The notes beneath the pieces are model-generated. The model ran no database searches. It saw only the letters and a program-made list of their open reading frames with translations, and was not told the origin of the DNA. DNA of 33,224 bases, from NCBI GenBank assembly GCA_964440265.1, contig CAYTRU010000003.1, positions 1 to 33,224 of the forward strand, in the 5' to 3' direction. The position numbers and the translations under genes are program-made. Shown here in pieces: positions 16,654 through 24,079 of this stretch (position 1 is the stretch's first letter; the number at the start of each line of letters is the position of its first letter). This stretch comes from CAYMUN01 sp964440265 (GTDB taxonomy: Bacteria; Patescibacteriota; Saccharimonadia; Saccharimonadales; UBA4665).

Positions 16654-17025
16654 TTAGTTATTGGCTTTTTGAGGGCTGGGCTTGACGTTTTCGGCTTTGG
16701 CTTCAGCTTTGGCAATTTTGGCTGCCGAGCGGTTGGCTTCTTTGGCGGCTGCAGCGGCCCGCTTGGTCTTGGCAGCAGCACCGGCAGCAGCGCGGGCTTT
16801 AAACTTGTCGACACGACCTTCAATGTCGAGGATGCGCTCTTCACCGGTAAAGAAAGGATGCGAGGTGCTGGTAATGTGCACCTTGACCAGTGGATACTCT
16901 TTACCGTCATCCCACTTGGTCTTGTCGTCGGTCTTGGCTGTTGATTTCGTGAGGAACCGGAACCCATTATTCAGGTCCTCAAATACCATCAGCTGATAGT
17001 CATCCGGATGCAAGCTCTGCTTCAT
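16654..17025 (-). CDS. rpmE: 50S ribosomal protein L31, type B-like with basic tail
   Basis: 123 aa. The first 75-80 residues match L31 (MKQSLHPDDYQLMVFED, WDDGKEYPLVKVHITS, SHPFFTGEERILD, EGRVDKFKAR). It lacks the zinc cysteines and has the longer middle segment of type B (zinc-independent) L31. A C-terminal tail of about 45 residues, almost all Ala, Lys, Glu and Arg, is extra. The start MKQ at 17025 fits the family, and an extended -10 (TGT TACTAT) ends 10 nt upstream; a longer MVGI start at 17037 is possible. L31 bridges the ribosomal subunits. Confidence 0.9.
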   Translation of the reverse strand: MKQSLHPDDYQLMVFEDLNNGFRFLTKSTAKTDDKTKWDDGKEYPLVKVHITSTSHPFFTGEERILDIEGRVDKFKARAAAGAAAKTKRAAAAAKEANRSAAKIAKAEAKAENVKPSPQKANN

Positions 17026-17035
17026 AATTCCAACC

Positions 17036-17041
17036 ATAGTA
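17036..17041 (-). promoter_or_regulatory. Extended -10 of rpmE
   Basis: TACTAT preceded by TGT on the minus strand, 10 nt before the rpmE start. Further upstream a hairpin is formed by CGGGTGC (17066-17072) and GCACCG (17090-17095), which would only be transcribed if a more distal promoter also operates. Confidence 0.4.
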
Positions 17042-17171
17042 ACACATCTGTTAGCTCTCGGTCAACGGGTGCTAGTAGAACCTTATCCCGCACCGACAAG
17101 TAACGAGTCACCTTTAGGAGGTCATCCTTGTGTCTGAGAGATAGAGGTTGTGCTGTATGTAAGACTAATTG

Positions 17172-17199
17172 TTGTAATTCTATGCTATTGCCCTAATAT
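17172..17199 (+). promoter_or_regulatory. Promoter of the HAD phosphatase gene
   Basis: TTGTAA (17172-17177), 16 bases, TAATAT (17194-17199), ending 8 nt before the ATG at 17208: leaderless or nearly so. Confidence 0.5.
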
Positions 17200-17207
17200 G
17201 AAGAGTG

Positions 17208-17861
17208 ATGATCAAGGCAGTAATTTTTGATATGGACGGTTTGCTAATCGACAGCGAGCCGCTCTGGAAACGGGCGCAACTGGCAGCCTTTAAAACAGTC
17301 GGTATCGAGCCGACCGATGAGCAAATGCATGAACGCATGGGTACCGGTATCCCGTCGACTGTTGCATATTTCTTTCACAGGCAGCCGTGGAAGGGGGCTT
17401 CGCAGGAAGATGTAGTGGCCCGGATAGTTGATGATCTGCTGGCTGTAGTACGCACGGAAGGCAAACCCCGTCCTGGTACCTATCAGGTGTTGCAGTTTTG
17501 CAAAGCACAAAACTTACCGATGGCTATTGCTTCATCCTCGTCGCAAGAAGTTATCGATGCCGTGATAGACACACTCGGCATCCGTGATTTTTTCATCCAT
17601 ACCTATTCTGGCCTGCAGGAACCATATGGTAAGCCGCATCCTGGTGTCTTTATAAGTACGGCTGGTCTGCTTGGCGTGCAGCCTGAGTATTGTCTGGTAT
17701 TTGAAGACGCACCTTCTGGTGTCCTAGCAGCTAAAGCGGCTAAAATGAGCTGCATCGCCGTGCCTGAGCCAGAAGTTAAAGATCACAAATTTATCCAGGC
17801 AGCCGACGTAATCATTGACTCACTGGAAGAGTTCAACGAAGCTCTGCTACATTCCTTATAA
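17208..17861 (+). CDS. HAD-superfamily hydrolase, beta-phosphoglucomutase/sugar-phosphatase-like
   Basis: 217 aa. Motif I DMDGLLIDSEP (nucleophile and acid Asp at about 9 and 11), a helical C1 cap, motif II SSS (about 107-109), motif III Lys in GKPHPGVF and motif IV FEDAPSGVLAAKAA. This pattern is the HAD subfamily IA group that includes beta-phosphoglucomutases and 2-deoxyglucose-6-phosphate phosphatases. The exact substrate cannot be read from sequence. It has its own promoter and no operon partners. Confidence 0.85.
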   Translation: MIKAVIFDMDGLLIDSEPLWKRAQLAAFKTVGIEPTDEQMHERMGTGIPSTVAYFFHRQPWKGASQEDVVARIVDDLLAVVRTEGKPRPGTYQVLQFCKAQNLPMAIASSSSQEVIDAVIDTLGIRDFFIHTYSGLQEPYGKPHPGVFISTAGLLGVQPEYCLVFEDAPSGVLAAKAAKMSCIAVPEPEVKDHKFIQAADVIIDSLEEFNEALLHSL

Positions 17862-18051
17862 CCAATTAATAATCCTCCGTGCTGGCCTTGTTACCGGCCA
17901 CTGCAATTGTACGTATATAAAAGGTATCCATTCGATGTACTTTATGGATCACTTTTTACTTCTCCTGAAATATCAAGTTAGAGATACCTAACCCCCAAAA
18001 CCCCATTCTCATGCCCTCTCTTAGTAGTGCATGTACTGTATACTTAGTCGC

Positions 18052-18079
18052 TTGTGTTCATGGCTGTTCAGTGTACTAT
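18052..18079 (+). promoter_or_regulatory. thrC promoter
   Basis: TTGTGT (18052-18057), 16 bases, TACTAT (18074-18079) ending 8 nt before the chosen ATG. The 190 bases further upstream contain a TGGCC/GGCCA hairpin (17883-17900) and an ATCCAT/ATGGAT hairpin around 17925-17950, neither recognised as regulatory. Confidence 0.5.
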
Positions 18080-18087
18080 GGCTAGGT

Positions 18088-19383
18088 ATGAAATTTGCAA
18101 GCTTAACTAACAGCCAAGACATGGTTTCTTTTGAGCAGGCACTTTTACAGGGCATCGCGCGTGACGGTAGCCTTTATATGCCGACTAGCATTCCTCATTT
18201 GTCTGAGAAGCAGATAAAGCAGCTCCTGCATGCTGATCGTTTTGAGACAGCACAGATTATGCTCAGCCCTTGGGTCGCCGGCGAAATTCCAGATGATGAT
18301 CTAGTAGCTATCATCCGGCGAGCGGCGACATTTGATACGCCACTAGTGCAAGTCGGCGATAAAAAAATCCTTGAGCTGTTCCACGGTCCGACCCTGGCAT
18401 TTAAAGATGTGGCGGCGCGTTATCTCTCGGAATTTATAAGTTATTTTAACCAGAAAGCCGGCCGTCGTTCGACAGTCTTAGTAGCCACTAGCGGCGATAC
18501 GGGTGGTGCAATTGCCCACGGTTTTGCGAATGTTACGGGTATCGACCTGGTGGTACTGTATCCGAAAGGCGGGGTTAGCCGATTGCAACAGGAGCAGCTG
18601 CGCCGAGTAGCTAAAAATGTCCGGTCACTGGAGGTTAATGGTGATTTCAATGATTGCCAACGCTTGGTGAAGGAGGCCTTTGCCGACCGACGCCTGAGCG
18701 AAAAGCTGCACCTGACCTCAGCCAACTCCATTAATGTCGGTCGTTTATTACCTCAGACTACTTACTACGCCAGTTTATATGGACAGCTTACGCCGAGTGA
18801 GCGTGCAACCGTCCGGGTGACGGTGCCGACCGGCAACCTCGGCAACCTCTCTGCCGGCTTGCTGGCCCGAGCTATGGGGGTGCCGATCACGGCCTTTTTA
18901 GCGGCGAATAATCTAAATGATACACTAACACGGTATCTGGAAACGGGCCACCATCAGCCGCAAGCGACCGTCAAGACTATGTCGAGTGCTATGGATGTCA
19001 GCGCGCCAAATAATTTGCCGCGATTTACACACTTGCTAGGTGAGGATACGGCCAGTATACGGGCTGTCGTCCGGGCGGTACGAGTGACGGACGAGGAGAC
19101 GGTAGCAACTATCAAGCAGGTTTATAGCGATACCGGTTACTTACTTGATCCGCATACGGCCGTCGGTTGGCGAGCTAGTGAATTAATAGGGGGTGCCTAT
19201 ACTGACGTTATTGTGGCCACTGCTTCTGCCTTAAAATTTGCCGAGGAAATATTTGAACGCACCGGCATCAAGCTTGATAATTCGCAGCAACTACACGAAC
19301 TGCAAAAGCAGCCTGAACGCTACTGGGAGATTGATAACTCCATCACGCAATTGGCGGAATTTTTGGAGAGTGAGCAAGCTTAG
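18088..19383 (+). CDS. thrC: Threonine synthase
   Basis: 431 aa PLP enzyme converting O-phosphohomoserine to threonine. The N-terminal ARDGSLYMPTSIP segment, the PLP-lysine motif HGPTLAFKDVAARYL, TSGDTGGA (phosphate/PLP binding) and TVPTGNLGNL are diagnostic for the short-type ThrC. An upstream extension to 18031 (hydrophobic, Cys-rich) was rejected because the family start is MKFASLTNSQ and a -10 box lies 8 nt before it. Its stop codon overlaps that of the convergent PLP gene by 4 bases. No homoserine kinase is in view. Confidence 0.95.
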   Translation: MKFASLTNSQDMVSFEQALLQGIARDGSLYMPTSIPHLSEKQIKQLLHADRFETAQIMLSPWVAGEIPDDDLVAIIRRAATFDTPLVQVGDKKILELFHGPTLAFKDVAARYLSEFISYFNQKAGRRSTVLVATSGDTGGAIAHGFANVTGIDLVVLYPKGGVSRLQQEQLRRVAKNVRSLEVNGDFNDCQRLVKEAFADRRLSEKLHLTSANSINVGRLLPQTTYYASLYGQLTPSERATVRVTVPTGNLGNLSAGLLARAMGVPITAFLAANNLNDTLTRYLETGHHQPQATVKTMSSAMDVSAPNNLPRFTHLLGEDTASIRAVVRAVRVTDEETVATIKQVYSDTGYLLDPHTAVGWRASELIGGAYTDVIVATASALKFAEEIFERTGIKLDNSQQLHELQKQPERYWEIDNSITQLAEFLESEQA

Positions 19384-20603
19384 GCAGGTTGTTTGGCGCG
19401 ACTGGTTTTGCTGATTGCCGGAACGGTCTCGAAAACTTGCAACGCTTGATTCAGCACCTGCATAATGTCTGCTGGATCTTCGAAGCCGACACTGAAACGG
19501 AAGAAATTATTGTTGATGGCTAGGTCGTTTCGGTGTTTTTGGGTCAGGCTTCGGTGGCTCATGGTTGCTGGGTGGGCCAAGATGGTTTCGGGGCTGGCCA
19601 GACTTTCGCCGAATACCACCAACCCACTGTTTTGCACGCTAGTCACAAATTGTCTGATCAAACTCAAATCTCCAGACTTGAGATCAAAGGCCAGGGCGCT
19701 TCCAGAGCCATGTTTCATCTGTTTTTTATTAATTTCGTAGCCCGGGTGGCTGGAAAGGCCCGGATAGTAGACTGTCTGGACTTGCCGGTGTTTTTGGAGA
19801 TATTCAGCTATTGTTTGGGCTGATTCGCTGGTGCGCGTCCAGCGTAACTCTAGCGTTTTCAGTCCCTGGATGATGCGGTAACACTCATCTGGTGACAGCA
19901 CGGCGCCGACTGACCACTGCAGCCAGCATAATCGGTCATATAGAGACTTGTTTTTGGTGACGATTGCGCCGCCGATGGCGTCATTATGACCAGAGAAATA
20001 TTTACTCAAACTATACACGACGGTTTCGGCACCACACTCGAAGGGGTCAGTGGTACATGGTGGTGCAAAGGTCAGGTCGACGATATAGCGCAGGCCCAGC
20101 TCCTGTGCGATGTTGCCAACCTTAGTGAGGTCGATAATGCCGAGTTTGGGATTGGTGGGACTTTCTACCCAAATAGCTATCGTCTGAGCGGTGCGGGCTG
20201 CCTGGACTGCTTTGCGATCTTCGACATCGACATAGGAGGTCTTGATACCGAAATTGGCAAATAACTGATCGAGTAGGCGGATAGTACCTCCGTACAATTC
20301 ACGGCAGCAAATGATGTGGTCGCCTGGCTTGAGCGTCAGCAAAAACATGGTTGTCGCGGCGTCACCCGACCCAAAGACGGTTGCCCAGCCCTCGCCGACT
20401 AGACTCTCCAGCTGTCGTTCTAGGACACTGCGTGTCGGATTTTTACAACGGGAATACTGCCACTTTGATTCTTCGCCAAAGATCGGTTGCTGGAAGGTTT
20501 TACTGCGCACTAGTACCGGTGCGATTGCACCCGTCAGGGGGTCAGGTGTCTGTCCCCCATGTACTAATCTGGTTCCAATGCCTAAGGCTGGTGGTTTTGA
20601 CAT
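19380..20603 (-). CDS. Cystathionine gamma-synthase/lyase-family PLP enzyme
   Basis: 407 aa from ATG 20603. It has the Cys/Met-metabolism PLP fold: YSRCKNPTRSVLE, FGSGDAATT, VVYSLSKYFSGHND with the Schiff-base Lys, and C-terminal SLASPETILAHPATMSH. The last is a divergent form of the SLGGxESLxxHPAxMTH signature, so synthase, lyase and sulfhydrylase activities cannot be separated. The family makes or breaks cystathionine, homocysteine or methionine. GGAGGAAGG lies upstream but is buried in a hairpin, and a SAM-riboswitch-like leader precedes it, pointing to methionine metabolism. Confidence 0.88.
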   Translation of the reverse strand: MSKPPALGIGTRLVHGGQTPDPLTGAIAPVLVRSKTFQQPIFGEESKWQYSRCKNPTRSVLERQLESLVGEGWATVFGSGDAATTMFLLTLKPGDHIICCRELYGGTIRLLDQLFANFGIKTSYVDVEDRKAVQAARTAQTIAIWVESPTNPKLGIIDLTKVGNIAQELGLRYIVDLTFAPPCTTDPFECGAETVVYSLSKYFSGHNDAIGGAIVTKNKSLYDRLCWLQWSVGAVLSPDECYRIIQGLKTLELRWTRTSESAQTIAEYLQKHRQVQTVYYPGLSSHPGYEINKKQMKHGSGSALAFDLKSGDLSLIRQFVTSVQNSGLVVFGESLASPETILAHPATMSHRSLTQKHRNDLAINNNFFRFSVGFEDPADIMQVLNQALQVFETVPAISKTSRAKQPA

Positions 20604-20608
20604 AAAAA

Positions 20609-20638
20609 TATCCTTCCTCCGTAAACGGGGAAAGGATA
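20609..20638 (-). terminator. Hairpin overlapping the RBS of the SAM-controlled gene
   Basis: On the minus strand TATCCTT and AAGGATA (plus 20632-20638 and 20609-20615) form a 7-bp stem, extended by CCG/CGG around a TTTA loop, so the GGAGG Shine-Dalgarno is inside the stem. Five T residues follow directly before the ATG. It could act as a Shine-Dalgarno sequestor, an intrinsic terminator or both. It is the natural expression platform for the upstream leader element. Confidence 0.6.
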
Positions 20639-20659
20639 CAAGCACGCTGGCGATATCTT

Positions 20660-20751
20660 TCCCGCATTACACGGGACTAGATGGAGCACCAACACCGACA
20701 AATCGGCAGGTTGCTGGCAGGTCGTCAAGCTAGGTCTCTCGCTGCACTCTC
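20660..20751 (-). ncRNA. SAM-I/SAM-IV-clan riboswitch candidate
   Basis: Read on the minus strand the leader contains GAGAGTGCAGCGAG (plus 20738-20751), then GACCTAG, then AGCAACC (20709-20715), a P3-like hairpin CCGA-TTTG-TCGG (20695-20706), GGTGCTCC (20683-20690) and CTAGTC (20675-20680). GAC(C)TAG pairs with CTAGTC with one bulged C. GCAACC followed by a short hairpin and GGTGCTCC is the conserved SAM-I/SAM-IV core; CAGCGA before it recalls SAM-IV. A TCCCG/CGGGA hairpin (20660-20676) overlaps the closing stem by two bases and may be the switch. The gene downstream is a Met/Cys PLP enzyme, as expected. Confidence 0.6.
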
Positions 20752-20776
20752 TATATGCTAAATTGTTAACGAATTA

Positions 20777-20782
20777 ATTATA
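20777..20782 (-). promoter_or_regulatory. Promoter -10 of the SAM-riboswitch-like leader
   Basis: Minus-strand TATAAT preceded by TGC (extended -10). Start near 20770 gives a leader of about 167 nt, in which the riboswitch-like core begins some 20 nt downstream. Confidence 0.55.
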
Positions 20783-20814
20783 GCACACCGCCAGAGCCAG
20801 GCTATCCATCATGC

Positions 20815-20820
20815 TAAAAT
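20815..20820 (+). promoter_or_regulatory. Extended -10 of the cystathionine beta-lyase-like gene
   Basis: TAAAAT preceded by TGC, 6 nt before the ATG at 20827, predicting a leaderless mRNA. No Shine-Dalgarno is present. Confidence 0.55.
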
Positions 20821-20826
20821 GACTCT

Positions 20827-21948
20827 ATGAACGAAGATAGAGAAGGCGTCACCCGCTCAATCCATTTGAGCAGTAGCTTGCATTTTGTCAGTCTGGCAGA
20901 ATACCGGGCGGCCGGGACCGGCCAAACTGTATTGTCCGGCCAAACGGTGGACGGGATGGATAATGGCTATGGCCTCCAAGGCAACCCGACGCTTCAGGAA
21001 CTGCAAGCGGCTGTATCGGGACTCGAAAATGGCGCCCACACCTTAATATTTCCTAGCGGTTCGACGGCGCTGATCGCCCTCAGTGCTTTGCTACACTCTG
21101 GTGACCACTGGCTGTTGCCGGATACCGTCTACGGCCCGATGCGCCGCTATGCCGAATATCTGCGTGAGCAATACGGCGTGGCCTATGATTATTACGATCC
21201 GCGGTCACTCGATTCAGTGCCGGCTCTGATACGGGCTGAAACCAAGCTGATCCATATCGAAACACCAGCCTCAGTGACGTTTGAACTGACCAATGTCGAT
21301 AAGCTCGTGCAGTTCGCTAAAACTAAAAATATCTTGACGTCCGCAGATAACACCTGGGCTTCGGGAATACTCTACCGGCCGCTCGACCACGGCGTTGACA
21401 TCAGCATTCTCAGTCTCACGAAATACGCAGCTGGTTACAGCGATGTCTTCATGGGTTCCTTGACCTGCCAGCGCACTGATTTATTTAAACAACTGAGCTA
21501 TTACCATCGTGTCATGGGCTATACTGTCTCACCATTTTCGGCCATGCTAGTTGGTCGCGGCCTAGAAAGCCTGCCGGTCAGACTGGCTGCCCACGGCGCC
21601 AACGCCTGCCAGTTGGTAAAGGCCCTCGAAGGCCATCCGAAAATTACCAAAATCTATCAAGCTGGGGCCGCTAAGCAAGATGGACTTTCTGGTCCGAACG
21701 GCTTATTCAGCCTCGAACTTGACCGCCCCTACAGCGATGCCGAACTAGAAAAAGCCTTCGCTGCGCTCCAAACGTTCAAAATCGGTGAATCCTGGGGTGG
21801 AACCCGCAGCCTGGTTCTCCCATTCCAGCCTACAGAACTCAGCCAGCGCACCACACCTCCCCAAAACACCATCATTCGCTTCCATGCTGGCCTGGAAAAG
21901 CTGGATCTCCAGCGTACTGATCTTGCCAATTTCCTAACCCTCATCTAG
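20827..21948 (+). CDS. Cystathionine beta-lyase-like PLP enzyme
   Basis: 373 aa of the same PLP superfamily as its divergent neighbour. NGYGLQGNPTLQEL, FPSGSTALIAL, TPASVTFELTN, SADNTWASG and LSLTKYAAGYSDV with the Schiff-base Lys are visible. The C-terminal GESWGGTRSL has the Trp-Gly-Gly pattern of MetC-type cystathionine beta-lyases, which release homocysteine, pyruvate and ammonia. It diverges from the SAM-leader gene and is itself predicted leaderless, so it is probably not riboswitch-controlled. Together with thrC it forms a homoserine-derived Thr/Met cluster. Confidence 0.82.
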   Translation: MNEDREGVTRSIHLSSSLHFVSLAEYRAAGTGQTVLSGQTVDGMDNGYGLQGNPTLQELQAAVSGLENGAHTLIFPSGSTALIALSALLHSGDHWLLPDTVYGPMRRYAEYLREQYGVAYDYYDPRSLDSVPALIRAETKLIHIETPASVTFELTNVDKLVQFAKTKNILTSADNTWASGILYRPLDHGVDISILSLTKYAAGYSDVFMGSLTCQRTDLFKQLSYYHRVMGYTVSPFSAMLVGRGLESLPVRLAAHGANACQLVKALEGHPKITKIYQAGAAKQDGLSGPNGLFSLELDRPYSDAELEKAFAALQTFKIGESWGGTRSLVLPFQPTELSQRTTPPQNTIIRFHAGLEKLDLQRTDLANFLTLI

Positions 21949-22031
21949 GCTGATGAAATACTAGCTTGGTCTCGAGGAAATTCACAATTCACAGCTGAAC
22001 CACCCCGCCCGCCATGTCCCTAATACCCACT

Positions 22032-22054
22032 CTGGTGACACGCCAGTTTATTAA
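22032..22054 (+). terminator. Weak terminator after the cystathionine beta-lyase-like gene
   Basis: CTGGTG and CGCCAG (22032-22037, 22041-22046) make a 6-bp stem with an ACA loop, followed by TTTATTAA. Confidence 0.4.
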
Positions 22055-22093
22055 GATTGACTACACCGGTTCTTATGCAGGGGTTCTTGGGTA

Positions 22094-22133
22094 CTACATA
22101 CAAAGTACGTCAAACTGCATACTTTATACGTAG
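22094..22133. repeat. Imperfect palindrome with ATAAAGTATG half-sites
   Basis: CTACATACAAAGTACG and CATACTTTATACGTAG are an imperfect inverted repeat around an 8-nt centre; the differing positions are transitions. The right arm contains CATACTTTAT (22118-22127), the same half-site as at 22206 and 24767-24794. Candidate regulator-binding site. Confidence 0.45.
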
Positions 22134-22141
22134 CCTTCCTG

Positions 22142-22176
22142 ACCCTAGGTCATGGGGCTGTGCCCTGAAGTAGGGT
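22142..22176 (+). ncRNA. Hairpin upstream of the P-loop kinase
   Basis: ACCCTA (22142-22147) pairs with TAGGGT (22171-22176), with an inner TCA/TGA and GGG/CCC extension. No T-run follows. It ends 18 bases before the -35 of the kinase promoter. Function unknown. Confidence 0.3.
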
Positions 22177-22193
22177 GGTTCAACATGCATAAT

Positions 22194-22222
22194 TTGCCAT
22201 TCTTAATAAAGTATGATAGTAT
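22194..22222 (+). promoter_or_regulatory. P-loop kinase promoter with embedded half-site
   Basis: TTGCCA (22194-22199), 17 bases, TAGTAT (22217-22222). The motif ATAAAGTATG (22206-22215) fills the spacer, a classic place for a repressor site. Confidence 0.55.
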
Positions 22223-22244
22223 AGTATTATTAAGGGACTATTTT

Positions 22245-22959
22245 ATGGCCAAGACTTCCAGCCCTCCACTTAATCCTGCACAGTTTGACGAAAAACTAGC
22301 AGCTGGCGAACTAGTCCTGACTTTAGTGGGCATGTCAAATGTCGGCAAGACTTTTTGGTCACATCAGCTGGCTGCTGAGGGTGGATTTACGCATATTTGT
22401 TGCGATGATTTGATTGAAGCAGAAATGGGGGGGGGTCCTAGAGGAGCTAGGCTATAGTGGTATCGCGGACATGGCGAAATGGCTCGGACAGCCCTACGAT
22501 GAGCGGTTTCCTAAAAATCAACAGACCTACCTTGATCTTGAAATCGCCACCATGGAGCACATTATCCAGCAACTGGAAGAAGGCCGTATGGAGGGAAACA
22601 CTATCATCGACACAACAGGTAGTGTGGTACATACGAGTCCGGAAATCTGTGCCAGATTAGAAGCACTGACTACTGTTGTTTATCTGGAAGCAACGGCCGA
22701 TATGCAAGAAGAAATGTTTAAGCTCTATGTAGCAGAGCCTAAACCAGTAGTGTGGGGAGATATCTATCAACCCGAAGTTGGTGAATCCCAAAAAGATACG
22801 CTTGCACGCTGTTATCCTCATTTGTTAGCTCATAGAAGCGAACTGTACGCAGGAATGTCGCAGATAGCAATTGCTCGAGAGACCTTATTTGGTATGGCCG
22901 GCATCAATGATTTCTTAGAGCATATCAAAGGTTCATTACCTGAGGTAAGTCAAAGATAA
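22245..22959 (+). pseudogene. P-loop kinase split by a frameshift at a G9 tract
   Basis: Two frames join into one protein. The first starts MAKTSSPPLN (ATG 22245, AAGGGAC upstream) and holds the Walker A GMSNVGKT and the acidic CCDDLIEAEMG. After nine G (22427-22435) the frame runs to a stop, while the frame beginning in the overlap continues VLEELGYSGIADMAKWLGQ to 22959. Removing one G restores a single 237-aa protein. The fold resembles shikimate-kinase/adenylate-kinase-like small-molecule kinases; substrate unknown. The rest of the frame is intact over 170 codons, so this is not an old pseudogene: sequencing error, recent mutation or phase variation. Confidence 0.75.
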
Positions 22960-23051
22960 TCTTGCTAGCTTAGAGTATAGCAGTAGCAACTAGGTCTTCG
23001 TGTTGTATGAAGATATATTTCACAAATCTGGCGTAGAAATATACTTTTCTA

Positions 23052-23080
23052 TTGCACAGGGGCCGCCTATCTGTTAGACT
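23052..23080 (+). promoter_or_regulatory. rpsB-tsf promoter
   Basis: TTGCAC (23052-23057), exactly 17 bases, TAGACT (23075-23080). Start near 23087, leader about 94 nt. Confidence 0.65.
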
Positions 23081-23118
23081 GAGGGGACAATTAATTAAGC
23101 AGGTCGGGGTTTGATCCT

Positions 23119-23151
23119 CCTCTGTAAGCGCCCTCTCGCGGTCTACAGGGG
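23119..23151 (+). ncRNA. Hairpin in the rpsB leader
   Basis: CCTCTGTA (23119-23126) pairs with TACAGGGG (23144-23151), one T-G wobble, and inside it GCG (23128-23130) pairs with CGC (23137-23139). It lies 20 nt before the Shine-Dalgarno. Ribosomal protein leaders of this kind often bind the product; S2 autoregulation is plausible but unproven here. Confidence 0.45.
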
Positions 23152-23180
23152 CTCCCGGTCGAAGAGAAAGGATGATCATT

Positions 23181-24044
23181 ATGGCGACAGATGTCGACAT
23201 CAAACAATTATTAGAGGCTGGCGCGCACTTCGGTCACAAGACCGAGCGCTGGCATCCTAAAATGGCACCTTACATCCATAGTAAGCGTGGCGGCACACAC
23301 ATTATTGACCTCGCGCAAACGGTAGTTGCTCTAGAGGAGGCTCTGGCCTTCTTGACCAAAACAGCCCACGCTGGCAAGCAAATCTTGCTGGTGGGCACCA
23401 AGCGCCAAGCTCAGGACATCGTGAAGAAAGTCGCCGTCGAAACTGGCATGCCCTATGTCACCGAGCGTTGGCTGGGCGGCATGATCACTAACTGGAACAC
23501 CATTGGCGGTCGGGTCAAACATTTGCAAGACCTGGAAAATCGGATGGCTAGCGGGGAACTGGCTAATAAGTACAACAAGCTTGAGGTCCAACGTTTCCAG
23601 GAAGAAATCGATCAGATGAATGTGCTCTACGGCGGCGTCAAGGAAATGAACAGCCGTCCCGGCGCTGTTTTCATCGTCGACGTGGTCAATGATGCCAACG
23701 CCGTGCGCGAAGCCCGTAAGTTAGGCATCCCGATCGTAGCCTTGGTCGATACCAATGCCGACCCTAGCCAGATAACCTACCCCATTCCAGCAAACGACGA
23801 CGCTATCAAAACCATCCAATTGATCCTGGATTACGTACAGGCCGCTATCGTGAGCGGCAAAGCCTCAGCCCAAAAATCGGTCGATAAAGACGAAGCTACG
23901 TCTGCTAAACCCGTGACCGAAACCGAAACAAAGACTGCAGCCAAAGCAGCTACGGCTACTCAGATCGAAGCCGAAGCGGCCGCGAAAGTTGAAGCCAAGG
24001 CCGACATCCAACTGGCCACACCGGCCACGGAAACCACAGCCTAA
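23181..24044 (+). CDS. rpsB: 30S ribosomal protein S2
   Basis: 287 aa. The start MATDVDIKQLLEAGAHFGHKTERWHPKM and the core YVTERWLGGMITNWNTI and PIVALVDTNADPSQITYPIPANDDA are hallmark S2. The last 50-odd residues are a low-complexity Ala/Lys/Glu/Thr tail not found in short S2 proteins. AAAGGA 8 nt upstream favours ATG 23181 over 23172. S2 binds the back of the small-subunit head-body junction. First gene of the operon with tsf, 35 nt before it. Confidence 0.96.
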   Translation: MATDVDIKQLLEAGAHFGHKTERWHPKMAPYIHSKRGGTHIIDLAQTVVALEEALAFLTKTAHAGKQILLVGTKRQAQDIVKKVAVETGMPYVTERWLGGMITNWNTIGGRVKHLQDLENRMASGELANKYNKLEVQRFQEEIDQMNVLYGGVKEMNSRPGAVFIVDVVNDANAVREARKLGIPIVALVDTNADPSQITYPIPANDDAIKTIQLILDYVQAAIVSGKASAQKSVDKDEATSAKPVTETETKTAAKAATATQIEAEAAAKVEAKADIQLATPATETTA

Positions 24045-24079
24045 ACGTTATTAACGTAGTAAATTGGAGATCTATATCT

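Noticed and set aside
16669..16996. 91- and 104-aa plus-strand ORFs over rpmE
   Set aside because: They arise from the Ala/Lys-rich tail of L31 read backwards.
18031..18087. N-terminal extension of threonine synthase (19 residues)
   Set aside because: The hydrophobic Cys/Trp-rich stretch does not match the family start and covers the thrC -35 and -10 boxes.
22414..22959. A separate 181-aa gene starting at an internal ATG
   Set aside because: Its first residues overlap the P-loop kinase in another frame and continuity resumes after the G9 tract, so one broken gene is the better reading.
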